Origin: JAWXCE01 sp034440495
GTDB lineage: Bacteria; Pseudomonadota; Alphaproteobacteria; Rhizobiales; Rhodomicrobiaceae
DNA length: 15,247 nucleotides
NCBI GenBank assembly: GCA_034440495.1
Contig: JAWXCE010000004.1
Coordinates: 1-15,247 of the forward strand
Direction of reading: 5' to 3'
Shown: one piece after another, positions 5,645-13,120 of the stretch
How positions within the stretch are numbered: position 1 is the stretch's first letter
How the letters are laid out: the number at the start of each line of letters is the position of its first letter
Notes under the pieces: generated by a model
The model's database searches: none
What the model saw: only the letters and a program-made list of their open reading frames with translations
What the model was told of the DNA's origin: nothing
Made by a program: the position numbers and the translations under genes

Positions 5645-7537
5645 ATGGACAGCGGACAATTACTGCTGGTGGCGACATTTTTGGCTGTCGCGGCCGTAAT
5701 GGCTCCACTCGGACGCCGGTTCAAACTGGGCACGGTGCTAGGATACCTTCTCGGCGGCGTGCTGTTGGCTCAGTTTGAGCAAACTCTTAAAATCGCCAAG
5801 CCCGAGGATATTCTGCATACCGCCGAGCTTGGCGTGGCGATGTTCCTGTTTCTGATCGGGCTAGAGTTGAAGCCCCGGCGGCTATGGTCATTCCGCTACA
5901 ATGTGTTCGTGCTGGGCGGCATTCAGGTTGTGCTGACCGCAACAGTTCTTACCGTGATAGGCGTTTACTTCGGCTATGCAATCGCCACATGGCTCTTAGT
6001 CGGCCTCGCTGTATCGCTATCGTCGACGGCGTTTGCGCTGCAAATTCTGGAGGAAAAAGGGGAGTTGCAGGCCCGCCACGGACGCCTGGCTTTTTCCATT
6101 CTTCTGTTTCAGGACATTGCCGCTATTCCGATTATCGCGCTTGTGCCCGTGTTCGCGACTGGCGCAGGGCTCACTCCGAGTGACACCGCAATCGCCGCAG
6201 CCAAAGCGCTTGGCGCTGTCGCCGCGCTCATCATCGTCGGGCAATTCGTGCTCGACCGGCTTTACCGGCTCGTCGCCTCAACCGGCGTGCGTGAGGCGAT
6301 GACCGCCAGCGCGCTGCTTACGGTGCTGTCAGCGGTAATGCTCATGCAAGCCATCGGCATGTCGCCCGCCCTTGGCGCGTTTGTGGCGGGCGTGCTTCTA
6401 GCGGACTCCGAATACCGTCACCAGCTTGCGTCCGACATAGCGCCGTTTGAAGCGCTTTTGCTTGGCGTATTCTTCACCGCCATTGGCCTGACACTGGACA
6501 TTTCAGCCGTTATGGAACAGCCCGGGCTGATCGCCATTGGCGTTGTCGGTCTCGTTTCCGTGAAAATCATTATTCTCTATCTGATCGGGCGCTGGCAGGG
6601 GTTGGATGGATGGGCGGCGCGGCGGCTGGCCCTGGTGCTGTCGCAGGGCGGGGAGTTCGCGTTTGTGGTGTTTGCCGCCGCTTCGCAGAATTCCATATTG
6701 CAGTCTGATGAGGCAAACATTCTGGCGGTTGTCGTGACACTTTCGATGGTCACCACCCCATTCCTGCTGATGATCGATGACTACTTCGATAAAGAACCTG
6801 TCAAACCGCTCCCTGCGTTCGACACGCCGCCGCGTGCGGACCAGCACGTGGTCATTGCCGGATTTGGCCGTTTTGGACAGATCGTCGCCCGTATCCTGCG
6901 CGCTAAGCGCATTCCGTTCACCGCGCTTGACATCGACCCCGAGCAGGTCAGCTTCGTTGGCCAGTTCGATAACAAAATCTATTACGGCGACGCCAGCCGC
7001 CTGAATGTGCTGGAAGCTGCCGAGACGGGCAAAGCCCGCGCTTTTATCCTCGCAATCGACGACATTGAAACCTCGGTTGCAACCGCACAAGTGGTGCGGC
7101 GGTATTTCCCGAATGTTCCCGTTTATGCCCGCGCCCGCAACCGCCAGCATGTCCACCGGCTGATGGATTTGGGCGTCGAAAATATTGAACGCGAGACCTA
7201 TCACTCTGCGCTGGAGCTTACGCGCGATCTGTTGCGCGGACTGGGACACTCGCCGCAACAGGCCCGGTACATGGTCGAGACATTTAAGGAACATGACGAG
7301 AAGCGTCTCTTCGACGACTATAAGCATTACACCGATATAGAGAAAATAATGTCGCTTGCAAAAAGGCAGTCGCAGGAGCTGGAGGAGCTGTTCGCGCAGG
7401 ACATTCAGCAACTCGAAAAACCGGCCGCCAAACCAGACGTTGCGGCAAAGCAGAAATCCGCCGCCACGCCCGCGCGCAAGGCGGATAGCACCACCAAGCC
7501 TGCGGCCGAAAGTCCAAGAGAGATCGCGCCGACCTGA
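5645..7537 (+). CDS. KefB/KefC-type monovalent cation:proton antiporter (CPA2)
   Basis: A 630-residue protein with a CPA2 membrane domain of about 12 helices (residues about 5-380), followed by an RCK-N/TrkA-N Rossmann domain. Membrane landmarks are FLFLIGLELKPRRLW (67-81) and FSILLFQDIAAIP (150-162), which includes the conserved Q-D pair; the late helix segment LSQGGEFAFVVFA follows. The RCK domain starts at about 400 with VVIAGFGRFG (402-411) and the acidic end of strand 2 (ALDID, 427-431). The family exports K+ in exchange for H+ and protects the cytoplasm during electrophile or pH stress; glutathione gating is known for KefB/C but not shown here. The last 40 residues are a Lys/Ala/Pro-rich low-complexity tail with no family counterpart that I recognise. 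ChrA follows after 63 bp on the same strand. Confidence 0.92.
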   Translation: MDSGQLLLVATFLAVAAVMAPLGRRFKLGTVLGYLLGGVLLAQFEQTLKIAKPEDILHTAELGVAMFLFLIGLELKPRRLWSFRYNVFVLGGIQVVLTATVLTVIGVYFGYAIATWLLVGLAVSLSSTAFALQILEEKGELQARHGRLAFSILLFQDIAAIPIIALVPVFATGAGLTPSDTAIAAAKALGAVAALIIVGQFVLDRLYRLVASTGVREAMTASALLTVLSAVMLMQAIGMSPALGAFVAGVLLADSEYRHQLASDIAPFEALLLGVFFTAIGLTLDISAVMEQPGLIAIGVVGLVSVKIIILYLIGRWQGLDGWAARRLALVLSQGGEFAFVVFAAASQNSILQSDEANILAVVVTLSMVTTPFLLMIDDYFDKEPVKPLPAFDTPPRADQHVVIAGFGRFGQIVARILRAKRIPFTALDIDPEQVSFVGQFDNKIYYGDASRLNVLEAAETGKARAFILAIDDIETSVATAQVVRRYFPNVPVYARARNRQHVHRLMDLGVENIERETYHSALELTRDLLRGLGHSPQQARYMVETFKEHDEKRLFDDYKHYTDIEKIMSLAKRQSQELEELFAQDIQQLEKPAAKPDVAAKQKSAATPARKADSTTKPAAESPREIAPT

Positions 7538-7600
7538 TTGCCGCTTGCCCCGAAAGGCGTGCCCAGCTAATGCCTAAGGAGGCAACGGCGAGGGCGCGGC

Positions 7601-8782
7601 GTGACGGTTTCACCGGGTTTGATGTTCTGGATTTCGCTGCGGCTTGGCCTCACATCCTTTGGTGGCCCCGTGGCGCATCTCGCCTATTTCCGCGACGAGT
7701 TCGTGACGCGGCGGCGCTGGTTCGACGAGGAGACATACGCCGATCTGGTCGCCCTCAGCCAGTTTGTGCCCGGCCCCGCCAGCAGCCAGACGCTGTACGC
7801 CATTGGTTTGCTGAAAGGCGGCTTTTGGGGCGGCATGGCGGCGTGGCTAGGCTTCACCCTCCCCTCCGCACTTTTGATGCTAGCCGCCGTTTATGGCCTG
7901 CAATTCGCTACCGGCGCCACGACGCAAGGGCTTATCCACGGACTTAAGATCGTGGCGGTCGCGGTGGTGACACAGGCGGTGTGGAGCATGGCAAAAAGCC
8001 TTTGCCCAGACAGAACAAGGGCGAGCATCGCAATAGCGGCAGCGGCTTTGCTCGTAGCGGCGCCTTCAACTGCGGCGCAACTTGCGGTGATCAGCGCGCC
8101 CGCGCTGGCCGGGTGGCTTCTGCTCAAGCCTACAGCTATCAACGGCCAATTGGCGTATACAGGCGGCCCATCGCGGGCAGCGGGGATGTTCGCACTCCTA
8201 CTCTTCACGTTGATTTTGTTAGGCTTGCCCGTAATGCTCGGCTTTCTCCCGTCTGGCGAACTGGCGGCGTTTGAGGCGTTCTACCGGGCCGGAGCGCTGG
8301 TGTTTGGCGGCGGTCACGTGGTGCTGCCGCTGCTTGAAGAGGCCGTCGTATCGAGCGGACAAATGACGCCGGAGGTGTTTCTGGCAGGCTATGGTGCGGC
8401 TCAAGCGTTGCCGGGGCCGCTGTTCACCTTCGCGGCGTATCTCGGGGCCCTGCTGCCGACTGGCCTCGGGCCGATTGGCGGAGCCGCGCTATGCATCGTG
8501 GCGATCTTCCTGCCCGGCTTGCTGCTGATTTACGGGGCGCTACCATTCTGGGCTGAACTGCGCCAACGCACGGGCGCGCGAGCGGTGCTGGGCGGCGTCA
8601 ATGCAACGGTGGTGGGCTTACTCGCAGCCGCGCTCTACGATCCGATCGCCGTTTCCGCCATCACAAAGCCCGCCGATCTGTCTCTTGCGCTGCTTGCGCT
8701 TGGCGCGCTAATGGTTTTGCGGGTGCCAATCCTTGCGGTGGTCGCGGCGACCGCATTAGGCGGCGTCCTGCTCACCCTTTAG
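7601..8782 (+). CDS. chrA: Two-domain chromate transporter ChrA
   Basis: A 393-residue CHR-family membrane protein with both halves present. The first half has GLTSFGGPVAHLAYFRDEF (16-34) and LSQFVPGPASSQ (52-63). The second half has GALVFGGGHVVLPLLEE (231-247) and ALPGPLFTFAAYLG (269-282). The duplicated FGG/GPxxxQ-PGP pattern is the hallmark of long-chain ChrA proteins, which export chromate with the proton motive force. The GTG start at 7601 is preceded by GAGGG six bases upstream. The ATG at 7570, although followed by AAGGAGG, is in another frame. It may be co-transcribed with the antiporter 63 bp upstream. Substrate is inferred from family. Confidence 0.93.
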   Translation: MTVSPGLMFWISLRLGLTSFGGPVAHLAYFRDEFVTRRRWFDEETYADLVALSQFVPGPASSQTLYAIGLLKGGFWGGMAAWLGFTLPSALLMLAAVYGLQFATGATTQGLIHGLKIVAVAVVTQAVWSMAKSLCPDRTRASIAIAAAALLVAAPSTAAQLAVISAPALAGWLLLKPTAINGQLAYTGGPSRAAGMFALLLFTLILLGLPVMLGFLPSGELAAFEAFYRAGALVFGGGHVVLPLLEEAVVSSGQMTPEVFLAGYGAAQALPGPLFTFAAYLGALLPTGLGPIGGAALCIVAIFLPGLLLIYGALPFWAELRQRTGARAVLGGVNATVVGLLAAALYDPIAVSAITKPADLSLALLALGALMVLRVPILAVVAATALGGVLLTL

Positions 8783-8800
8783 CTGCGAGCGTCGCAATAG

Positions 8801-8820
8801 ATTGCGCGAAATTGCGCGAA
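8801..8820. repeat. 10-bp tandem repeat
   Basis: Two exact head-to-tail copies of ATTGCGCGAA lie between chrA and the tRNA promoter. The partial palindromic stretch just before (CGCAATAGATTGCG) has a loop too short for a good terminator. Role unknown. Confidence 0.5.
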
Positions 8821-8834
8821 ACCGATGAACGGGC

Positions 8835-8863
8835 TTGATAGGCTTTCCGCGCCGAACTATGGT
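8835..8863 (+). promoter_or_regulatory. Sigma70-type promoter of tRNA-Ser
   Basis: TTGATA (8835-8840), a 17-bp spacer, then TATGGT (8858-8863). The -35 is 5 of 6 and the -10 is 4 of 6 to consensus. It would give a leader of about 40 bases before the mature tRNA at 8910. Confidence 0.5.
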
Positions 8864-8909
8864 GTGAACCTGCCAACGGCGCGGCGTTTGCGCAATGCGC
8901 TGGCTATGC

Positions 8910-9001
8910 GGAGTGGTGGCTGAGAGGCCGAAGGCACTCGTTTGCTAAATGAGCGGGCTCAGAAATGGGTCCCGGGGGTTCGAATCCCCCCCACTCCGCC
9001 A
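8910..9001 (+). tRNA. tRNA-Ser (anticodon GCT)
   Basis: Class II tRNA of 92 bases with encoded CCA. The acceptor stem GGAGTGG (8910-8916) pairs fully with CCACTCC (8991-8997), followed by discriminator G and CCA (8999-9001). The anticodon stem CTCGT/ATGAG encloses TTGCTAA, giving anticodon GCT (8944-8946), which reads AGC/AGT serine codons. A long variable arm follows (GGGCTCAGAAATGGGTCCC region), as expected for serine. The T-arm is GGGGG-TTCGAAT-CCCCC. The 3' half of tRNA-Ser is a common attachment site for P4-type integrases, and an integrase remnant lies 1 kb downstream. No second copy of the tRNA 3' end was found in the window. Confidence 0.97.
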
Positions 9002-9047
9002 GCCTTCAAATGCCAGAAGAAGCCTTCTCCAGTACGCACAACTTGGA

Positions 9048-9059
9048 AGAAGCCTGAAG
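9048..9059 (+). repeat. 12-bp inverted repeat, left copy
   Basis: AGAAGCCTGAAG here is the exact reverse complement of 9735-9746. The pair brackets the HEPN-like pseudogene. It could mark ends of a small module or be chance. Confidence 0.45.
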
Positions 9060-9195
9060 TTTTCTAGGTGTTGTGAAGGCTAATCAGCAGGTTAGTCATT
9101 TCTTGTAATCCTGTTGGAATATTAGTAACTTAAGCTGAGATTTTGGTGATTTTCTGCATAGCTTCAATCTCTAGCGCACAATATTCTCTGCCGAG

Positions 9196-9227
9196 GCTGT
9201 GCACTCGTGAGCAAATAAGTGCACAGC
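9196..9227. repeat. 9-bp inverted repeat upstream of HEPN-like gene
   Basis: GCTGTGCAC and GTGCACAGC are perfect reverse complements separated by 14 bases. The dyad ends about 30 bp upstream of the ATG at 9258. Its size and place fit an operator or an RNA hairpin near the ribosome binding site. The rest of 9002-9257 is AT-richer than the flanks, and I see no gene in it. Confidence 0.5.
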
Positions 9228-9257
9228 TATCTCCAGAAAAAAGTTTTGAGGCAGGCA

Positions 9258-9711
9258 ATGAGCGATGAGGATAATATAGTTATTGCGAGTACTTATCGCC
9301 TTGCTGCCGTTTCCTTTTGGCAGAGCGCAAAAATTTTATATGAAAATCGAATTCTTACAAAAGGTGGTCATACCAGCCTTACAACAGTTTCACCGTTTTA
9401 TTATCTAGTGTCCCACGCCTGCGAGCTTTTTCTGAAAAGCGCCCTCTTGAAAAGAGGCGTTACCGAATCAGATTTAAAAAGACAAAATGTAAGGGCATAG
9501 CTTAGAAAATCTTTTAAAAATTTTGGAATCAAAGGATGTGGATGTAAGTGATACTACAAAATTAGTGCTTCTTTCGCTGAATGGAGCGCATGAGAAACAT
9601 GATCTCCGATATAATCTGTTGGTTTCTTGTAATGCTTTTAGACTTGAAGCCTCCGACATATATAGTGCGCTTGAAGAATTACTCATGACTACAAGACTCA
9701 GGCGAGATTAA
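9258..9711 (+). pseudogene. HEPN-like protein gene, frameshifted
   Basis: The ATG at 9258 has GAGG six bases upstream. The frame reads MSDEDNIVIASTYRLAAVSF, then YYLVSHACELFLKSALLKRG, and hits TAG at 9498. Removing one G from the GGG at 9493-9495 joins it to the next frame, giving RQNVRHSLENLLKILESKDV and continuing to the stop at 9711 (about 150 residues in all). The HACELFLK(S/A)ALL block followed by an 'H(S/D)LENLL' block is the pattern of small all-helical HEPN-like proteins, often found in defence islands and toxin modules. The catalytic state cannot be judged. Base composition is clearly more AT-rich than the neighbours, consistent with transfer next to the tRNA. Family call is tentative; the frameshift is clear. 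Confidence 0.6.
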
Positions 9712-9734
9712 TTTCATCTAAGGTTTGCTGGCTG

Positions 9735-9746
9735 CTTCAGGCTTCT
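9735..9746 (-). repeat. 12-bp inverted repeat, right copy
   Basis: CTTCAGGCTTCT is the partner of 9048-9059. The stretch from 9712 to 9880 around it holds no gene that I can support. Confidence 0.45.
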
Positions 9747-9880
9747 GCGAGAGAAAATTTCAGACCTTGGCGCACATCACCGCCATTGCTGGCTTTGCGC
9801 ACCAAGCTTTCTCGCACTGCGCTGGGCATCGTCGCACCTCACGATCCAATCAAAATCAATAGCTTAATCGTCTTTTCGGG

Positions 9881-9909
9881 TTGAACCTCGAAATGTTCCG
9901 CCATATTTT
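9881..9909 (+). promoter_or_regulatory. Candidate promoter of integrase gene
   Basis: TTGAAC (9881-9886), a 17-bp spacer and TATTTT (9904-9909), each 4 of 6 to consensus. It lies 75 bp upstream of the preferred integrase start. Confidence 0.35.
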
Positions 9910-9983
9910 TGTTCTGTTTTGTTCCATACGATCCGTCTTAATCGCCGCTTTTATTGGTGGGTTGGATGGTGGGTCGGGGCAAA

Positions 9984-11220
9984 ATGGCCGGGACAAGGAT
10001 ACACAATCGACTGACGGCGCTCGCCGTCGAAAAGCAGCGGACGCCAGGTACATACCCCGATGGCGCGGGGCTAAGCCTCGTTGTCACTGATCGCGGGGTG
10101 AAACGCTGGGAGCTACGGATTCAGGTCGGAGCGCGGCGGAGGCAGCTTGGTCTTGGCCTCTTCCCTAAAGTATCCCTCGACGCCGCGCGCCGGAAAGCCA
10201 GCGTCTGCAGACGCGAAATCGAGCAAGGTCTCGATATTTCAAAGCGCGACCGGCCAAAGGCTGTCCGCACGGTCACGTTCCGTAACGCGTTCGAGTGCTA
10301 TTTCGACATGAAGGAGCAGCAGCTGTCTAACCCTAAACATGCCGCCCAATGGCGCTCGACCATGGAGACATATGTTTTCCCAAGCATTGGCAGTCGGGGC
10401 GTCGGCGATGTGACTGCGTCTGATATCATTGATATCTTGAAACCGATCTGGAACGTGAAGCCTGAAACCGCCAAGCGTGTGCTGCAGCGGATGCGGGTTG
10501 TTTTCGAGGCCGCCATCGTTCGGGGGGACCGTACAACTCCCACGCCGACGACCGGCGTATCGACAGTTCTTGGAGGGCGCCGCAACGTCTGGCAAAGCCA
10601 TCACGCGGCCTTGCCGTTTAGGGAAGTTCCCGCATTCATGAGGCGTGTGCATAAACTATCTGGGTGGCCAGCAACCCGGCTTGCTTTCGAGTTCCTCGTG
10701 CTGACGGCGGCGCGCAGCAACGAGGTGCGCAGCGCGACCTGGGCCGAGATCGACAGCACGGACAGGGTGGGGGTCATTCCGGCTGCGCGCATGAAAGCCC
10801 GCGATCCGCATGTCGTCCCCTTGAGTTCGCGGGCCTTCGCGATCCTTGAAATGGCGCGCGCCGCCTTTCCTGACAACGCACTTATCTTCCCCGGCACGAA
10901 GCCTGGCCGCCCATTGAGTGATATGACGTTGACCAAGGTGCTGCGTGATGCGGGTTTGGGCGGTCGTGCTACAGCCCACGGTTTTCGTTCAAGCTTCAAA
11001 GACTGGTGCGCCGAAATCGCAAAAGTCCGCGATGAGGTGTCCGAGGCCGCGCTGGCGCATAAAATTCCCGATAAGGGTTCGTGCAGCTTATCTCAGAACA
11101 TCTTTTCTCGACGAGCGGCGAGCGCTTATGGAGACATGGGCTGCGTATATCGCGAGCGGTGACATCATCGAGGCATCGACGCTGGACCGAACATCCTCAT
11201 CAGGCCCGCTTACCCCTTAA
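9984..11220 (+). pseudogene. P4-type tyrosine integrase, frameshifted before catalytic Tyr
   Basis: The N-terminus is the DUF4102 arm-binding domain (NRLTALAVEKQRTPGTYPDG, GAGLSLVV, WELRIQVGARRRQLGLG), followed by a core-binding domain and a catalytic domain. Numbered from the ATG at 9984, R244 (TAARSNEVR), H332-x-x-R335 (AHGFR) and H359 (ALAHK) are present. The frame then goes wrong: GGG at 11075-11077 has one G too many, giving a stop at 11162. In the other frame the expected end follows: VRAAYLRTSFLDERRALMET, including the catalytic Tyr, to a stop at 11218-11220. The frame is open from 9954, but 9984 matches the family N-terminus. Such integrases insert islands at tRNA 3' ends, and tRNA-Ser lies about 1 kb upstream. 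As written it cannot recombine. Confidence 0.88.
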
Positions 11221-11500
11221 CGGCTTTTTGGGAACACTGACGCAACACGACCACTTTAGCGCCCGCCAGCACTTTCTCCGCATACAGATCGACCGAGAAA
11301 TTGTGGCGGAGCTGCATGAGGTTGGCGAGGCGCAGCGAAGGCTGTGGCGCATTCGATGCCAGCTCATCATGCGCGGCGGCCAGAAGCGCCAGTTCGGTGT
11401 CGGCGAAGGAGAGAATGATGATGTCGCTGGGCGTTTGGCCAAGGTCGCGCGGCTCCGCCCCGTCGTCAATGGTTCCTGTCTGATTGATAAGCAGGTGCAT
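11210..11500 (-). pseudogene. cobN: cobN 5' fragment (cobaltochelatase large subunit)
   Basis: The first 87 codons are recognisable CobN: MHLL start, DLGQTPSDIIILSFADTELA (about 19-38), PSLRLANLMQLRH (54-66) and SVDLYAEKVL (69-78), ending at VVVLR. A full CobN is about 1100-1300 residues and continues there with a 'LGG..Y' motif; here nine unrelated codons and a stop follow. The breakpoint is near 11240, only about 20 bp from the restored stop of the integrase. CobN is the large subunit of the aerobic CobNST chelatase that puts cobalt into hydrogenobyrinate diamide. Its Shine-Dalgarno (AGGTAGG) overlaps the TAG of the upstream gene, so it was the third gene of the riboswitch-controlled operon. 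The fragment cannot be functional. Confidence 0.85.
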
Positions 11501-11504
11501 AAGC

Positions 11505-12431
11505 CTACCTGCTCGATGGAAGAAGGTCGGCCAGAATCACGCCTGGGTTGAGCGTCAGGATCGCGCCGGGGGCAAAAACCGGGTCCAGATCCCAGTCCGG
11601 CGGCGTGTCACGCCCTAAATCCAGAAGGTTCGGGAGAAGACGTGTGTGCGGACCATCTGGCGAAATGTCACCCGGCGCCGGAACGGCGCTGAAAATCTCG
11701 ACGCGGCCCAGCCCGCTTTCGATGACGCGGTTTGGAGAACCGCGCAAAATATCGTGGCCGACGCTCTTGAGAATATCCTGCAGCGCCGCGCCGCTGACGG
11801 AGTCAAGCGCCTTTTCGAGCATCTGATCGGTGCAGCGGATGCTGAACCGTGTCGCTTTTCGCCCCAACCCGAGATCGTACCAGATGCCATCTGCATCGCA
11901 CGCTTTCAACGCCGCAGCATCAGGCCCCAAACGGGTCAGCCCGGCTTCGCCCGGCAAATCGACCCGGCCGCGCGGCAATGCGAGGCCAATGGCGCGAGGA
12001 GCCGGTTCTCCTGGGATCTGGCCAATTGCGAAGGCGATGGTTTTAGGGTGCTTGAGCAGGCGGATTGCGGCGCGCGGGGTGCGAGCGACAACCGCATTTG
12101 CATCTCTGTCGATCTCGGCCACCTCGTCCGCGCCGATCATGAACTCTGCTGTAGCGCCGTAAACGCCCATTGCCCAAGCGCCAGCCCGCTTTTCGATTGA
12201 AGCCTCGATGAACGCACCGATCTCATCTGCACGCCACGGCAACCGGTAGCTCTGCATGTTCAGACGCGACCGGCGCTGCGCCAAAGAGGCCCAAATGGAA
12301 CGCTGCACGTCTGGCGACGCGTCACGCCACTCGCCGATTTCATCGACCGTGCGGGCGCAGCCTAGACAAAGCCCGCTCGCCTCGTCCATTTTGCATATGC
12401 CCACGCAAGGCGTCGGTGGCATTGCGTTCAT
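11505..12431 (-). CDS. DUF1289-domain fusion protein in B12-regulated operon
   Basis: An intact 308-residue soluble protein. The N-terminus is a DUF1289 cysteine cluster, CVGICKMDEASGLCLGC (C9, C13, C22, C25; likely a metal or Fe-S site), followed by TVDEIGEWRDASPDVQRSIW. From about residue 60 a C-terminal domain follows (LPWRADEIGAFI, then AEFMIGADEVAEI, RAIGLALPRGR) that I cannot assign a function. The ATG has GGGAGG nine bases upstream and overlaps the hupE stop (ATGA). cobN begins 4 nt after its stop. Its place between a cobalt-transporter-type gene and cobaltochelatase, downstream of a cobalamin riboswitch, points to a role in cobalt handling or in chelatase assembly (inference). It is the only gene of the operon that looks full length. 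Confidence 0.75.
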   Translation of the reverse strand: MNAMPPTPCVGICKMDEASGLCLGCARTVDEIGEWRDASPDVQRSIWASLAQRRSRLNMQSYRLPWRADEIGAFIEASIEKRAGAWAMGVYGATAEFMIGADEVAEIDRDANAVVARTPRAAIRLLKHPKTIAFAIGQIPGEPAPRAIGLALPRGRVDLPGEAGLTRLGPDAAALKACDADGIWYDLGLGRKATRFSIRCTDQMLEKALDSVSGAALQDILKSVGHDILRGSPNRVIESGLGRVEIFSAVPAPGDISPDGPHTRLLPNLLDLGRDTPPDWDLDPVFAPGAILTLNPGVILADLLPSSR

Positions 12432-12688
12432 TGTGCAGCGCCTCCCAGCCGTTGGGCGATTGCGAAGCCACGAGCCAGAAATGCCGATGCGGTGCCTGCG
12501 CCCACGATGAACGCGAAATGATCCAGTCCGATAATCGGATGGCCCAGACCCGACATCAGCCCGGCAGCCAGCGTTTTGGGCATTTCGCCATCTTCCATGT
12601 GATGGGCAAAGGCGGACATTGCTGACGCTGCAAGCAGTAGCACCATGAAGATTGCCGCAACGATGCGGCGATGATTTACGATAGTCAT
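12428..12688 (-). CDS. HupE/UreJ-type Co/Ni transporter, shortened (86 aa)
   Basis: After a signal-like hydrophobic start (IVAAIFMVLLLAASAMSAFA) comes HHMEDGEMPKTLAAGLMSG and GHPIIGLDHFAFIVG, the HX5DH metal-binding motif of HupE/UreJ proteins. HupE proteins normally have about 190-200 residues and six or more helices. This one jumps from the first metal-site helix to a short RGFAIAQRLGGAAQ tail that resembles a HupE C-terminus, so about 100 residues appear to have been lost in frame. B12-regulated HupE proteins are considered cobalt importers; this remnant probably does not transport. The ATG at 12688 has AGGAGG nine bases upstream. The longer open frame to 12775 is rejected because it would read through the expression-platform hairpin. 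Confidence 0.72.
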   Translation of the reverse strand: MTIVNHRRIVAAIFMVLLLAASAMSAFAHHMEDGEMPKTLAAGLMSGLGHPIIGLDHFAFIVGAGTASAFLARGFAIAQRLGGAAQ

Positions 12689-12697
12689 ACTATAGAC

Positions 12698-12712
12698 CCT
12701 CCTGAAAGGAGG
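12698..12712 (-). promoter_or_regulatory. Hairpin over the hupE Shine-Dalgarno (riboswitch expression platform)
   Basis: On the RNA sense strand CCTCCT-TTC-AGGAGG forms a perfect six-pair stem whose 3' arm is the Shine-Dalgarno of hupE, nine bases before ATG. Sequestering the ribosome binding site is the usual way cobalamin riboswitches in Gram-negative bacteria switch off translation. The stem lies about 90 bases after the aptamer. Confidence 0.65.
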
Positions 12713-12799
12713 CGTCCAGCGAGGGCGGGCACGGACGGCGCGTGCGCCACCCAATGCGAGCGCGCTCCGGAACACCCCGTCCGACTTGCGTTATGTCCT

Positions 12800-12993
12800 A
12801 TCCGGCAGGTCTCCTGGCTTGCAGGTCACAGCGCTGGCTCGCCTTCCCAGCTTTTCAGCCAGTGGCAAATCTGAGCAAACGCTCACTGCACACAGTCGCG
12901 GGGGCGGCCGCAGCATCCGATCCCCGATATTGGTTCATCGTTACCGCGTTCCCTTTTCATGCCCGGCGCAAGCGCGCCTGATGGGCAACCGAA
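12800..12993 (-). promoter_or_regulatory. Cobalamin (B12) riboswitch
   Basis: On the minus strand the conserved elements appear in order: GGTTGCCCATCAGG lead, AAAAGGGAACGCGGT, GAACCAATATCGG, GCTGCGGCCGCCCCCGCGAC, TGT, GCCACTGG, GCTGGGAAGGCGAGCC, GTGACCTGCAAGCC, and the B12 box AGCCAGGAGACCTGCC at 12819-12804. This is a full RF00174-type aptamer. It binds adenosylcobalamin and represses the genes downstream when B12 is plentiful. It controls the hupE - DUF1289 - cobN block to its left. The aptamer looks undamaged although two of the three genes it serves are truncated. Confidence 0.96.
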
Positions 12994-12999
12994 TGGTTC

Positions 13000-13028
13000 A
13001 CGGTAAGCGCGGCCGGGTGACGTGTCAA
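13000..13028 (-). promoter_or_regulatory. Promoter of the cobalamin riboswitch transcript
   Basis: On the minus strand TTGACA (13028-13023) is a perfect -35, then a 17-bp spacer and TACCGT (13005-13000) as a weak -10. The predicted transcript start near 12993 coincides with the 5' end of the aptamer. Confidence 0.6.
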
Positions 13029-13120
13029 TCTCGCTTACCAGGGAGGAAAAATCGCCATAATGTTCTCGTGAACGAGCCGCAAAGCTCGTGTGAGACGCAC
13101 AAAAAGGGGCAACGGAAAGC

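Noticed and set aside
6503..7411. Minus-strand open frame of 302 codons
   Set aside because: Antisense to the antiporter gene, whose membrane and RCK motifs are unmistakable; the antisense product has no domain-like pattern.
9881..9900. SOS (LexA) box in the integrase promoter (GAAC...GTTC)
   Set aside because: The arms are inverted with eight bases between, which fits neither the alphaproteobacterial GTTC-N7-GTTC direct form nor the GAAC-N4-GTTC form.
8910..11240. Direct repeat of the tRNA-Ser 3' end (attR)
   Set aside because: I looked for copies of the TTCGAATCCCC...ACTCCGCCA end downstream and found none in the window.
11210..11551. Open frames on the plus strand across 11081-11551
   Set aside because: The part up to 11220 is the displaced integrase C-terminus. 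The rest is antisense to the clear cobN start and has no family features.
11646..12200. Plus-strand open frame of 184 codons
   Set aside because: Antisense shadow of the DUF1289 fusion gene, which has a good Shine-Dalgarno, operon overlap and recognisable cysteine motif.
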